DNA of 64,000 bases from Stenopsyche tienmushanensis (Eukaryota > Arthropoda > Insecta > Trichoptera > Stenopsychidae): assembly GCA_008973525.1 (NCBI GenBank), contig WACJ01000126.1, forward strand, positions 3,286,001-3,350,000. The letters run 5' to 3'. Positions 1 to 11,950 of this stretch are shown here, piece by piece. Position 1 is the stretch's first letter. Each line of letters starts with the position of its first letter. The notes below the pieces were generated by a model. That model saw nothing but the letters and a program-made list of their open reading frames with translations, was not told the DNA's origin and ran no database searches. Made by a program: the position numbers and the translations under genes.

Positions 1-45
1 TTCAGTAGTGGGATCAAGAAGCTTCTTATTTGATACATTTTTTTT
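1..45 (-). repeat. Family B transposon fragment (edge of window)
   Basis: The first 45 bases match the internal part of the family B inverted-repeat element near 9,885-9,930 and, reversed, 49,340-49,370 (shared core GGGATCAAGAAGCTTCTTAT and variants). Only a fragment is visible because the window begins here. Confidence 0.5.
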
Positions 46-1476
46 ATAATTCTAATAATCTTATCTTTGTATACACATATATTAAAAGCAATTGAAAAGC
101 TCTGCGTTGAAAGCCAGAAAAATCCCATATGAAGATCGCTTAAGTTAAGTAACCTATATGGCATTTTACACAGGTGAAGATTATCATACAAGCCCGTTTA
201 TTGATCTTTGAAAGATTTTATGGAGTTTTTATCGTTCAAGTATTTTCAGAGATTTCCATAATGCTTGATCAAATCTCTATTAGCGATACGCTATTCAGCA
301 TATTGCTCGGATGAAATTGATATGCATAGCGCATATCGTATCAGTGCCACATTCTTAGAATTTGAAACTATAGTAACTACGGTTTAAGTTTGGAACATGT
401 TCGAAATCCCATATGAACGTCGGCTGTTTTAGAAATCACGACGAGTTTCTACGTGAATTCAAAACGTATGAATCGAGATATTTAAGATATAATTGAACGT
501 TAATTCATTTGAAGTCGGTTACGCATATTAAATCGTCCTGGGAATCAATGAGTTGTGCAATGGACGTCATAACTTTAATTAAAACGGCCGGGTCGGACAT
601 AAACCTGGCAATTTCGTTACCTGATTTTAGCTCTTTCCCGATGAGAAAATTCCGGCTATGCTCCACCTTTAATAAGGCGACCCGAACCAAATTGGGATTA
701 CTTGTAAATCTCAAGAGCAGCAGTCCACCCGCGCGGGTCGATCGTTATTTGACCTTCATTAATCTCTTCCCCTGGTCCTGCTGGACTCCTCGGAGGGGAG
801 CAAGGATAAAATAGCGGCCCGAGTCCAATTTTGTTTATTTTTTGTGGAAATCCTGCGCCGTTTTCATCAGCGGCTAATGGAGGCGCGGTGTCAACAAAAG
901 CGTCAAAACAGCTTTTTGGCTCCCGCGAGAGTGCGGCGAGCTTTTTCATGACGCGGCGGATGTCCACTCTCATTTTGCGCCCTCCCGAAGATGGAACGAT
1001 GTTTTTATTCAAAGCAAAAGTGCCCAAAAACTGGATATGAAACTGCAAAAAAATGCTCAAGTGTCACGGCTTATTTTTCCATATGCGCGCCGTCCGCTTT
1101 GACAAATTCGGAGATATTTTTCTTATTAAAATATTGCGAGGCGGTCTCGAAAAAACAACATTTTTATTACATCGAACTTTCAATGGAACGCCGTTGTATG
1201 TATCTTCTGAAAAACGGAGCTTTTTTCATCGTACGCGATGACTTTTATTCAGAAACACTCGTATGAAACTTGAGAGCGGAAAGCTCGAACGATCGATGGA
1301 CAGCAACAGTAACGTCGACGTCTTCAACGACATCGTTTCCATTTTACTCTTATCGTTTTTATATATTTTTTAGCTTTCTTTTTATTTATTTAAAATAATC
1401 TAAATAAAGCATATTTTCGACGGAAAATCTTCTTGTCAACCTTCAAAATAGACATGGACGTAGTGAATTAATTCAT
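46..1476. other. No supportable gene
   Basis: AT-rich sequence with a GC-richer patch at about 700-1,010. Open frames of up to 120 codons on both strands in the patch overlap each other and show no recognisable domain, so I do not call a gene. No repeat partner was found elsewhere in the window. Confidence 0.5.
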
Positions 1477-1850
1477 TGTAGCGTGGGCGAAATGTCATCC
1501 CCCACGCAATATCGCTGTTAATCAGTATAAATTTAATTCGCCAGATTAACAGCGACAGGGGATCCCAAGAACGCCTCCGCTCCATCACGATACTTTGGTG
1601 TCAGAAGTAGGATTCCATTTACATGTGCAAGAAGCGATAGATGTGTCCGCAGGGCTGCTTTTAATCCGGCGAATTAAATCTACACAGATTAACAGCGATA
1701 TCTTCTGTGACTCTGTGGACACATTGCGTTTGTTAGAATAACACCAATAGCTTCTTGCGCATACATGTGGGATCCCACTTCTGACACCACTATAGTGTGA
1801 TAGAACGGAGACGCTCTCGGATTAAGAGGGAGGGATCACTGAGGTACGCT
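1477..1850. repeat. Rearranged LTR remnants with two head-to-head primer-binding sites
   Basis: The stretch starts with the LTR family 5' end (TGTAGCGTGGGCG at 1,477) and keeps the LTR block ATTCGCCAGATTAACAGCGA. It then jumps to an LTR 3' end followed by TGGTGTCAGAAGTAGGATTC (about 1,599). An inverted copy of the same junction (reverse strand, about 1,775-1,795) follows, giving imperfect arms of about 75 bp near 1,573-1,650 and 1,735-1,830. The primer-site sequence complements the 3' end of tRNA-Leu(CAA). No coding sequence is left. Confidence 0.65.
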
Positions 1851-2043
1851 CCACTCCCACATGTTCGCAGAGATGACCACATTCGCACGCAGGTTCCTTC
1901 TTTCATCGTATCTACCTGAAATGGACCTTTTTATAACACATTATTAAAATTTACAATCAATTGATTTTTGCATGCATCTAAGGTTTTACCGCAGAATTTG
2001 GTAAAATATTTTCAATCAAAATGTGTGATCATTTACAATTAGT
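1851..2043. other. Short AT-rich spacer
   Basis: Spacer between the rearranged LTR block and the next LTR. Nothing recognisable. Confidence 0.4.
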
Positions 2044-2478
2044 TGTAGCGTAGGAGATTTACCATCCCCACCATCTTTCGTCTCTCTTCAAGTGCAATAT
2101 GTTATTTTAACAGCGCCATCTCTTGTGGCCCTACGGAGACATTGCACCTGGATACCGACCGATCGCTTCTTGCGCGTGCACCGTTGCCGGTTGGGTATTG
2201 ACGCGCAGGAGGCAGGAGTCGGGAGAGTCATTGGTTAGCCTTGGCTGCGGGAAGTAGTCCTTCCTGCAGCCAGATCTCTATCTCTGTCTCGTGTGGAATA
2301 AATAGTTATTTAGAGAAGAGAGTCTTTCTATTCGACGCCCGTCTATTCACATCCATTCGTCCAGTAACATTACGGCCCGATAGAAGAACAGACCAGTACA
2401 GCCATCTCGACTACCACGTGGGGGCAGGGAGCCACCCGGGGACTCTAACCCCGAGAGCACCTCCGCCTCAACGTTACA
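2044..2478 (+). mobile_element. Solo LTR, tRNA-Leu-primed LTR retrotransposon family
   Basis: A 435-bp LTR beginning TGTAGCG and ending ACGTTACA, so it has the canonical TG...CA ends. Internal blocks shared with the other copies are GCGCCATCTCTTGTGG, GATCGCTTCTTGCGCGTG, GGTTAGCCTTGGCTGCGG and AATAAATAGTTATTTAGAGA. The last contains AATAAA, a plausible polyadenylation signal. The LTR is followed by a C and then TGTTAC rather than the expected primer-binding site, so it is a solo LTR or a copy cut at the LTR edge. I see no clear target-site duplication. Confidence 0.75.
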
Positions 2479-3929
2479 CTGTTACAAAAAAAACTTTACT
2501 CTTACTGAAAACAATATTTTATTGATCGTTTGTATTTTGAATCGAAACTTGTATAGGCACAGTAGGACAGCATAAAACGACCACTATCATTTTTATATAT
2601 TACACAAACATAGCTTATTTTTTTTGCTAATAATTTCTATTTAGTTCAAAGTGAAATGGAAATAAAAACAAATACAGACTATTATTATGATAATCAGCAA
2701 GACTTTAAATCATCGATTTATGAAAAAATGTAAAATGATTGGATCGCTACGATGAATCGCATTCTGAAAAGCTGACAGAATAACAAACTATGTTAGATGA
2801 TATGAATAAGTCATAAGAAACTGCAGATCCTCCGTCGGAGCAGTTCTCTATCCAAAACGACTTTATTTGGATGCTTCAAAGTGCTAAATCTTAAAATAGT
2901 GGCTTAAAAGAATGCTAAAGTATTTGCATGCTCTTAAACTTTATCTCTGGTTTTTGTAAGGAAATATTCTAATAATTTAAAACACCGAGTGACAATAAAA
3001 CAATTACAATCCGCTGAGGTCATAATAAGAACCGCTATCATACAAATAAAAAATATTGCAGATTTAGGTCAATACATATGAACCTCGAGGATTTAAATCA
3101 TTATAAATTTGTGCAAAAGATGATATATACGTGATTCGTTTAATCGTGTCATCTTTCACGGAATGCCATTTTCTTTTATTATTTTCTTCAAAACTTATGC
3201 TTTATTATAAATTATGAATCTTTTTTGGCATGGATAATGAGTTCGTTATATTGCAAAATGATACAAAGAAGCTATGCCATTCTATCCGAGGATAGCAAAA
3301 GACAAATGCTTTTGACGTGCACAATGTGCTTGCGATAGCTCGTGCGGCACGAACTTTATAAACTTTAATTTTATCCTATTAAAGGCATAATGCTGTTTGA
3401 GATACATGAAATAAAATCCGTACAGTTGCGCAATAATTCGAATTTAAAATTTTCACACATAATTTGGATAGATTATAGAATTAGAAAGGAGCTTAATAAT
3501 TTTAGAACTCTAAATCAATTGCACAACAAACGTCAGATTGATAACAACTTGAAGTTTCCTTGTCATTAGTAAGTTGTTCTTGGTTTATAGTTTGTTGTTA
3601 TACGATAAGTTAAGTTGACCTAATTTAATATTTTAAAGGAAAGTAGGGGACCAATTATTGCTATTTTAGATTAGATCTTAGATAATTTGGGAGGATCGCC
3701 TTTAAATGATTAATATGCAGAAATGATTATTTTATTAATCACTTATAGATAATCTGTCTTATCTTTATTTAAACAACATTTTTGGCAATATCGCTATATG
3801 TAATATTTCCATCATTTTTATCGACAAAATGTCTGTGAAAACTGTTCACAATCCCACCCAAAGCCGCTGATTAACAACGAATTCTTGTTGTCTTTCTTCA
3901 GATACAATGTGTTAATTTAATTAATGCGT
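2479..3929. other. No supportable gene; AT-rich
   Basis: Low-complexity AT-rich DNA with frequent stops in all frames. No domain, RNA gene or repeat partner recognised. Confidence 0.45.
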
Positions 3930-4436
3930 GTACCGTTTCCCATTTTGTTTCCCAAACCTTGTGGGAAGATGTCCGTCCCGCAGGCTCATAGCTGTATCAT
4001 CTCTTTTAGTCAATAAAAGATAATAGTAATTAAAACAGAGGATTTCTATCAGAACTCGATTATTTTCATCCCACCACTCGGCTTCATCACGGTCCGATAA
4101 AGGAACAAACCCACGTGCAAGCACAACCATATTCAAAAATACGTAGAAGCGGGTGCCCCGGGGACTATTTCGATGTTGTGTAGTAAATACACCATAGTAA
4201 AGAAAAAGTTAAATTTTGAATAATCAAATCAAACTGATATTGACATTGAAATGTGCGTCATTAAGATCATAAGTTTCCTTTTTTTGAATATCATTTATAT
4301 GTGATCTACTCTATCCAATAAAAAATATATAAAACTGGTGTAAAGAATGGAATTCGCTGCTGAACAATATTGGGAAATTCGCAAAACATAGCACCTAGAG
4401 TGCCTTCACTCCACGTTACATTGGTGTCAGAAGTGA
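3930..4436 (+). mobile_element. LTR copy split by about 210 bp of unrelated DNA, with primer-binding site
   Basis: The 3,930-4,167 part aligns with the LTR that hosts the intact R1 element: GGGAAGATGTCC, CATAGCTGTA, AATAAAAGATAATA, CGGTCCGA and CAAACCCACGTG occur in the same order. The LTR 3' end reappears at about 4,388-4,412 (GAGTGCCTTCACTCCACGTTACA split by small changes). It is followed by TGGTGTCAGAAGTGAGATTC, a near-perfect tRNA-Leu(CAA) primer site. The AT-rich DNA between the two parts (about 4,168-4,388) has no homologue in the other copies and looks inserted. This copy keeps the unoccupied version of the R1 insertion point. Confidence 0.65.
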
Positions 4437-6756
4437 GATTCAATACAATGCAGCATATTGCATGTCAAATAACAACCATCTAAAGAAGTTGATCACTGGA
4501 TTAAAAATAACAACACAAGTGTTGTTATTTTTATTTCATTTTTATATTCTTGTTGATTAAAATTTTTAGAATTCAAAAAGAGATTGTGGAGGAAAAAAAT
4601 TTGCCACCCATTTTAGATGGTTTTCCGTATAAATATAGTCTTAAGCTTAAACCCTTACAAACCCCGTAAAAATTTTCTTAAAAAGATTATCTGCGATAAT
4701 GAATATAACACTTTGATAAAAATAAGAAGAAAGTTGAACATAATTCTTTTTCGGAAAAAAATCTGATTTTTTTAAAGTATTTATTCGAAGTTAAAGGTTG
4801 GTCTAAAATAGAAACAAGGATGCCTAAGTAGCCTTACACGAACAAAGAGCCTTTCATTAATCAGAAACTTGTTAAAGCAATTGAACTTCCTTCATGCCTT
4901 TCCATCACACACCATCTACTATATACAAATACGTTCATCTTATCTTCCCTCTGGTTCAGACTGTAAATTAATCTTATTTTAAAGTTCCGACAACGAAAAC
5001 CGGGAGAAATCGATCAACTACATAAGCGTAGGCTTTCAAAAATACACATTATGCGGAGGTCTCATGATACGTAAAATAAGAAACGTTGGAAGATTAAATA
5101 GAAATATGACAATGGGAAACATATTTTATTCCAGCCATGGACAAAATGTGAAAGAAAAATAAAAAGCCATGGCATCTTGCGAGGCAATGAGCGGTAACGA
5201 CAACTTATTCCTATACAAGTAAAATAAATAATAAAAAAGTTTCATTGTGGAATGTTGATCCAGTGATTATAACGCAACATTTACCCTAGTTGATATCGGT
5301 TAACAATAACAATAGATAACAAAAAGAGTCGTTAGTGCTCTGCAGACGAAAATAATTTGATATAATGTTCTGAGCCTTGGTATCAAAAAGTCACGGTTCA
5401 TATCGATTAGCGATAAAAATTCACGACAATAAAAAATTACTACGGCTAAAAATATATTGTCATATAAAACTTTTCTTTAAATTATACCAATGCGAACAAA
5501 ACGACATCCTTTCCGTTATTCGCAAGCTCGAGGGAGCTTTTTTAAGAGCGCCACGAATGAAATGACAACCGCAAGTATTCCTCAAAAAGCTCACTAGCCC
5601 TAAAATTTCGACATTTTATCAAAAATTCCCTTAGATTCCCCTTAATGAAAATGATGTCCATTATGATTAGGAAGCGTGAAAATCTGGTCTCATTATTCAG
5701 TAAATTTCGGGGCTTCATTTCGTAAAATACAATATGGTTTCGGACGAAAAATGAAAGAAAAGGAAACGTTTCCATGCGTTTTCGTCGGAACTTGTTTTCA
5801 CGGTTAATTAATTGCTCGGTTCGCTTTATGCGAAAAGATTTAAATCCTTCAAAAAACGTCCTCCGAAATAAGACCTCCTCGAAGTGCGGAGCCGCTTTAT
5901 AAATAACGCTAATGGGAGAAAAACAACCCCCAAAGCTTAAAATTTAAAGCCGAATTTCGCATTGTCTTATATATATTAAATCGACGGTTTTTAGCACTCA
6001 ACAACCCATATAAGTGCGTTATTATTTTTTTATTCTCGAATCATTTTTCAACATTATGGAAAAATATGGTGCTCGTCCACGCGGCACTAACTGTACTACA
6101 TACACTTGATTAACTAACTGATCACACGAGCGCGTCAAACGATTCTTACTTGCTCGAATGCCTTAAAAACACAACATGCCAAATTCAACTACTTCACAAC
6201 ATAATTATAGCAAAAATATATCGCTTTTGGGCTTTTATTTGGTCCAAAATTGCGCAAAAAATAACGAATTTAAGATGTTAAGCGTCGATTATTATGGATG
6301 CCCATAAGTAATGTCGTTTATTTCAATGCAATTCAAATTATTTTTTCTTTGGTTTTATTGAACTTTTTTTATGCAAAATAATTCCCAACATTATCTATCA
6401 CTTTATTTTACATCACCTTTACCTTTTCTTGTAAAATCCAGTAGGTTTTGACTGAAAATAGTTTAAAAGGGTGGTTTTCAAACCTTCTATAAAACTGTAA
6501 CTCTGATCTGGATTATGTAGCGGTTGGCCATTGTAAGTGGAAGCCAAACACCGTCTTTTTCAATCTTGCCTAATGTTTTAGGACCCTCTGAGTACTGGAC
6601 AGGGTATGTCGATCATTTTGCGATGATCTGCTCAAAGTCTTTCAAACTCAAATCACCAGATTCAATTTTTTTAAATAATCAACGGCATTTTCTGGCAACT
6701 AATATCACCATAAATCTTGCAGATGTTTTTCGCAAGCAAATTACAATATTAATATA
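4437..6756. other. No supportable gene; AT-rich
   Basis: More than 2 kb of AT-rich DNA with only short, domain-free frames (the longest is the 114-codon frame at 6,524-6,868, which runs into the R1 relic). No RNA gene or repeat partner recognised. Confidence 0.45.
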
Positions 6757-7709
6757 TCCTTTTTGTTTGCGAAGGAGGGAATCTTCAAAAGACACCACCA
6801 TTCTGGTGGTAGTGTGGGATTTTTACCCACTAAACCCTCCTCCTCTTCGGCTACCACTCGGCTACTAATCAAATATTGCACAAGAGTATCAGCGATGTAT
6901 CCCTCACGGGATCTCCATTTGTCTTTTTCTGAATGTCATTATTCTGCTGCTGTTCGTCGTCTTGTACGTTCAGCATCGTCCTTCCGCCGCATAGCACACG
7001 TCGTTTATTTTCACCACGCATTCCATACCCTAGCATCCGTTAACATTGAAGGTACCATGTTGCTAGGTGAGAGCGAGCTGATTCCAATCTCCTCCCGTAG
7101 GATGTCCCTTTCAGTGCTCCATGCTGAGCAGACAAATGTCGTATGTGCAGCATCGTCGTATACCGCTTCACAGTAGTGACATTCCGAGCCGGTTTCTTTG
7201 CCTATTTTGTGTAGGTAGCTACCAAAACAGCCGTGCCAGGTGAGAACCTGGGTCAAGTGGTAGCACAGTTGACCGTGCTTTCTGGCTATCCAGGTGTCCA
7301 AGCTCGTGTGTCCACCGACCTTTAGCGGAGTTGTTCCATCGGGACTACTACACCACCATGGTCCTTTGTTTAACGTTTTTCCCTGGACTCTGATCTGGAC
7401 CTGGCCATGTTGACTCTAGCCTGTTTCTAGTGCTTATTTTTGGGCCACCAATGTTGGACATCAATCTGGCCAAATTCTCTGCGATACTGGCCGCCTTCTC
7501 TGTGTGGGTGACAAATCTGAGCTTGTCATCAATCTCCACCCTCAAATACCGAATGGATCTTGAGTATTTAATCCCGCATCTTCGATCCTCAGGGGTGGGG
7601 GCGCAAGCTTCCTGCGTTTTGTGAAAAAGAGGATCTCCGTTTTTTGGACAGCGAGCTCCAGACCAGCTCCTGTCAGCCACTTCTTGGCCTTCCTCAGCGC
7701 GTCAAAAAT
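6757..7709 (-). pseudogene. R1-clade retrotransposon relic: 3' end of ORF2 plus 3' UTR
   Basis: A 5'-truncated, decayed relative of the intact R1-clade element at 29.9-34.7 kb. On the minus strand the broken frames keep WLTGAGLEL, KRRKLAPPPLRIE, SRSIRYL, VEIDDKLRFVTHTEKAA and NIGGPK, corresponding to about ORF2 residues 663-755 of the intact copy. About 90 codons are then missing. The sequence resumes at RWTH and continues through ARKHGQLCYHLTQ, HGCFGSYLHKIGKE and the zinc-motif region (CHYC, then H and C) to about residue 960. The 3' UTR follows (GAAGGAGGGAATCTTCAAAA, ACCCACTAAACCCTCC), ending at a degenerate T-rich run near 6,757-6,767. Frameshifts and stops make it non-functional. Confidence 0.9.
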
Positions 7710-8439
7710 ATTATCTTTATTTCTTAACATGATTTCTTTTTAGCTCGGTACACTTTTCCGACACTGTTTTATGTTCTATTGTAAGCATACGCGGTCCCAT
7801 CTTGCATACGGCTTTCTCATGTGCAATTTTTCAGTTAATATGCAACCAAAACTAAACAACTTAGCATCTTCGAATTTGAAACTTAAATTTTATAAGACAG
7901 GTACTTTCCACCTTAGTATTTTTTTAAACAACAACCGCTAGCTATATGTCAGGTCGGGTACTTCTGGGACTACCCTCGTATTAAACGCCACATAAATCTA
8001 TTAAAATTATTCCATATAAATCCACTCAATCTGTATAATAATATTATCAATTTTAAGTGTATAAAATGGTGCATGTTTGATGAAGATAATATGAACATAA
8101 TCCATTCCCACGAATGGATTATGTTCATATTAAAAAGGTTTTAGTTTGGCAGGAAACTATTAGAGCATAAAATTTGAACGTTCGGAATTCTAAGATGAGA
8201 ATTAAAATACCTCTATTAGTATCAACCAACCTTTAGCTCCATTGCCAATGAGAAACTAAAATATTTATTCCATTTTTATAAAAGTTTGCACCTTTAGAAA
8301 CAAGAAGGCTTTCTAGCCCTTGAATTACCTTATCTCAATTTCAGAACTTCAAGTAAGAATGTAAACTATATCATTAATAAAGAATCCTTCGAAAAAACTT
8401 TGTTTAAATTAATATGAAGAACTGCCATTGCCATTCCAC
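7710..8439. other. No gene; contains one perfect hairpin
   Basis: AT-rich. The only notable structure is the 21-bp-arm hairpin at 8,087-8,132, listed separately. The stretch near 7,950-7,980 (TACTTCTGGGACTACCCTC) resembles 19,800-19,825 (TACTTCTGAGACTATCCGAC), suggesting another short dispersed repeat. Confidence 0.45.
8087..8132. repeat. Perfect inverted repeat, 21-bp arms, 4-nt loop
   Basis: Arms at 8,087-8,107 and 8,112-8,132 are exact reverse complements around the loop CCAC. The arm includes ATGAACATAATCCATTC. It is too short for a typical pre-miRNA stem with loop, and no neighbouring gene explains it. Confidence 0.85.
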
Positions 8440-8560
8440 CTATTCGATGAAATAAATGTATTTCTAATGAAGGGAATTATATAAAAAAAATAAGCTACTC
8501 TATTTGTATTTAAATATTTACTGCAAAATTCCGAGTTATATTTGATTCCTTCCTCTTAAA
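8440..8560 (+). repeat. Family B element, partial
   Basis: Shares CGATG, AATAAATGTATTTCTAATGA, GGGAATTAT and the terminal block CAAAATTCCGAGTTATATTT with the family B copy at 9,756-10,035. Only the right half is present. Confidence 0.6.
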
Positions 8561-9755
8561 TCCCTGGAGTCGTGAAGAAAAATGGTCTCATGCCATACGC
8601 ACATGATTTTTTGCGTTCGTGCATACTGTGTGCATTATTTATGAATCGACTGACGTAAAAAAACTTAAACTTCTTTTTTCATATAACCTTAAAACTTGTG
8701 TAACGCCCCTGATGCCACATGAATACAATATGGTAAAAATTCACGTATGGCCCTACAAAACTTTTACCGTTCTGCTCCGTATACCATTACAAATCCGCAA
8801 CAACTTTTACCAACACTATTATTTTTATGATCTCGTCGGCTGCGCAGGGGTTGGTGGGGTTGAAAAAATATATTCGCACAGTGACGGAATTGTATTGAAT
8901 TCCGGTAGACGGTCGGATATTAGGACGTGTTCTCAAAACCGGGGGATGATTTATATTCAGTCCGTGTCAGCCGTATATCAACAAACTTCTCAGAGATGAA
9001 TGCTCGCATATTTCTCAACAATTGGGCCGCGAGCGAATCCCGGCACTCTCGTTTTCAATACAGCAAATGCACTGCGAATTCTAAAGTGCCAATTTATCGC
9101 CCGCAGAATTATCTCCGCGCTGCGAGGCTTTATCTTCGAGATGAAAGCTTAAGGTAATCCTTTCAAGTCGATTTTTCGCCGGCTCAATAATCCCATCCCG
9201 GCTTCCAGGATCGAAAATCGTACGTCTCCTGCGATCTTGCACATTGCCTCTCCGTATAATTTGATGTAATATCTCTTCATTAGCCTTACACGGATGCTGG
9301 AATACCTCCGACGTTGGATACAGGTTATATAATCCTGCGCAGGATCCATCTCGGCAACTAATTTCGAGTACAAATTGAGTAAAACATTTCGCATTAAAAT
9401 TCATACTGATGATGCCTCTGGCATTTTACTTCCATTATTTTCAGATATGCGCGTATTTAAGGGTGAATATTATTCAAATTGTTTCCGGTTAGCGCGATAA
9501 GAACAATACCGAACAAAACTCGCTAATGAGGGGTAATTATTGTACACATATTGTGCAGAATTCATTCCATTATATATTTTTGCACATTGAAATTATTCAA
9601 CCCTATACGATTTTTTACCCCAAATATAGCATACATTTTTGTGAATTAATTATACATAAAATCATCAAAGATTACATACAATAATTAACGAAAATTTGAT
9701 GAATAAATTGTTTTTAAAAATGATAATTATCCATTTATTACGTTTTAATATACAT
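8561..9755. other. No supportable gene; contains one half of an old duplication
   Basis: Mixed-composition DNA with short open frames on both strands and no recognisable product. The segment 9,265-9,395 is clearly related to 28,335-28,455: both contain CTCTTCATTAG, GTTATATAATCC, GATCCATCT and ACAAATTGAGTAAAA in the same order and spacing. Confidence 0.45.
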
Positions 9756-10035
9756 TCAAATATAACCCAATTTTTTTTAATATAAATTTATCGATTGAAT
9801 CCAAAAGATTTATTCTGCTTAAATAAAAACGTACAATTACGCGTTGCGCAACAGAGAATGCTACTTCTCGCCTTTTTTCTTCAATGACGGGATCAAAAGC
9901 TTCCTATCCGATGGAATAAATGTATTTCTAATAAAGGGAACTATGTATGAAAATAATATAATCCATTTGCATTTTTATATATATCACTCATAAATTTGTA
10001 CAGCAAAATTCCGGATTGTATTTGAATCGCCCTCG
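9756..10035. mobile_element. Family B MITE-like element, near complete
   Basis: About 280 bp flanked by imperfect terminal inverted repeats: ATTCAAATATAACCCAATTT on the left, and on the right the reverse complement of GATTCAAATACAATCCGGAA. The interior carries the block TTGCGCAACAGAGAATGCTA and a T-rich stretch followed by AATGACGGGATCAAAAGC. Both recur in the copies at 49.2-49.4 and 60.7-61.2 kb. The structure suggests a non-autonomous DNA transposon. The superfamily is not established; Tc1/mariner is my guess from the length and layout of the ends. Confidence 0.65.
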
Positions 10036-10849
10036 GATTTTGAAATCCTTTAAAAATATTGAATTAAAATAATACAGTTCATCCAATAGATCTCACACAA
10101 TTATGTAAATGGTTCCAAGGAAACGAAGATAAATTTAAAATTATGTCTGGCGTTGTCCGGAATTCATATTATAATTCGGAATAATTGATTTGGTTTTTTG
10201 GTAGTTCTGAATTTTTTATGGAACTTCTTGAAATTTGCCCTGAATATTCTAAAGTGATATAGACCAATTATCTACAACCCAATGAACATAATACTACTTT
10301 GAAATATTAATCATTTGGTACGCTAAATATACCAATAATATAGAAGATCTATCAAATGGGATAATTTTAATTTTATTAGTCCTATTCAATTGTGCTGATA
10401 TGTTAAATAATTGTGTATTTTAAATTTATTAACATACTTTTCTGTATATCGATTATCTTGTATTTGAGTATAATTAACAATTATTCATATCTTTCCTATA
10501 TAAACACCGAACATACTGACACACAATAAATTAAAAATATATAAACTTATTCGGCTTTATGTTAGATATCATAAGAATCACTCAACGACCCTTTAGTTAA
10601 CCGAATTAATTAAGCATATTTCGAGAAAATTTGACTTGAAAAGATACATCGGTATAGGTATTCTTCGACATCGAAAAAGCGTTTGACTCTGTCGGGCACT
10701 GAAAACTTATTAAATAAAGACGAACAATATACATTTTAAATTGATCTTAATCACATTAGCATTGTTTTTTGGTTGATGTTTCATGTTCAATATAAAAAAT
10801 ACATTTTTATAATATACAAAAACGATTTTAACCATTCAAGCCATATGAA
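10036..10849. other. No supportable gene; AT-rich
   Basis: AT-rich DNA with no recognisable gene, RNA or repeat. Confidence 0.45.
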
Positions 10850-11110
10850 GCAAAAGAGAAAAATGATTCATAATTAACAAAGATGTCGCTATAGTTTCCA
10901 CCTCAGAGAAAGCAAAAAATACAAAACGACAACTATTTAAAAAAAATGTCATATTTTGACCTTATTATTCAACAATTTTTTTAAAATGGTTTTAAATATT
11001 TCTAAAATAAATTCGATAAAAGCGATAGACTTGCATAGAGAAGGTTAGAATCAATTTTTAATCGTGTTTAAGTCAAAATTTCGAGAAAAATTTAAAAACA
11101 TTTAGAAAAA
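10850..11110 (+). repeat. Family A element, partial and diverged
   Basis: Shows the family A interior in order: TTCATAATTAACAAAGATGT, TCGCTATAG, an A-rich run, TGACCTTATTATTCAAC and AAAGCGATAGA. The conserved core ATGTCAACCGTG is missing, so this is a truncated old copy. Confidence 0.5.
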
Positions 11111-11361
11111 ATATCCAAAGTCACTTTTTGATCTGTGGTCGTAATAGCATGAAATAACTTTTTTTGTATTTTACAATTTATTTTTGATTTAAATAAATCA
11201 TTATTTTATGCAATAAGTTTAAAGAAAATTAGTTCTGAACTCCCAAAGTTACATAAATTGTGCAAACGAATGAAAAATGTCAACTTCTAAATTCTTTAAA
11301 CAAAAAACTAACATTTATTTTGAAATTAGTTTAGTTTTAAAAAGTTTTTTAGATTATAAGC

Positions 11362-11810
11362 TTTCCAATGATCTGGGCGCTTGGAAACAGTAGCGTAACT
11401 ACTAATTGGCGAGCTTATATATATGCATACATATATACAGTACATATATGTTTTTCAAATTGTCATATTAACCTTTCCCTACCGGTGATGTATTCACTAC
11501 ACCTCGACTCTAATAATGGGAATATCGATATGAAATATAATAGATACGGGGTTCAGAAATTTTGTATTACTCCGTAATATAATTACGAATCACATCAAAG
11601 TATTATAATATATAAGTATTCATCTGCAGCGACGGAAATAAATATTTTTTCGGGAAATCGGGAATTTTGCGAGTCCGGATCTCAGCAGATAGGAATTTTA
11701 TTAGTCACATAGCGTGCATTTTCAGCAGTAGATTGCCTGGCTACCAAAATTAGATCCTGACTAAATGACGAAACACTCGATGTTAAATGTTAATTTCTCA
11801 AACTATTGAA
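11362..11810 (+). pseudogene. hAT transposon relic, 5' end fused to transposase C-terminus
   Basis: A hAT-type end (CAGTAGCGTAACTACTAATT, from 11,388) is followed by 5' non-coding sequence shared with the inverted copy at 22.2-22.7 kb. After an internal deletion the C-terminal dimerisation region of a hAT transposase is readable at about 11,710-11,800. It gives RAFSAVDCLATKIRS, a stop, then LNDETLDVKC, a stop, then FLK. Known hAT transposases end in a motif of the form SERxFSxAG...TKxRxRLxxxxxxxLxFLK, so the match is clear. In-frame stops and the deletion make it dead. GATCCC-rich sequence follows at 11,820-11,900. Confidence 0.75.
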
Positions 11811-11950
11811 AATCCCGGTCCCACGATCCCAGGATTGATCCCGCGATGCTCTAATGCAATCCCAAAATCCCGGGATCGAAATTTTAGCTCGGGATTGGAT
11901 TCCTTAGCCACCTCTGCTTCGTATGCACGCTCGATGCCTTTTCTATTCCC

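Noticed and set aside
698..1060. 120-codon minus-strand frame in the GC-richer patch
   Set aside because: No domain, overlaps frames on the other strand, and its length is expected where GC content is higher and stops are rarer.
6524..7176. Plus-strand frames of 114 and 137 codons
   Set aside because: Antisense to the decayed R1 ORF2 and its 3' UTR.
8087..8132. MicroRNA precursor
   Set aside because: The stem is only 21 bp with a 4-nt loop and complete pairing. Typical precursors have longer, imperfect stems.
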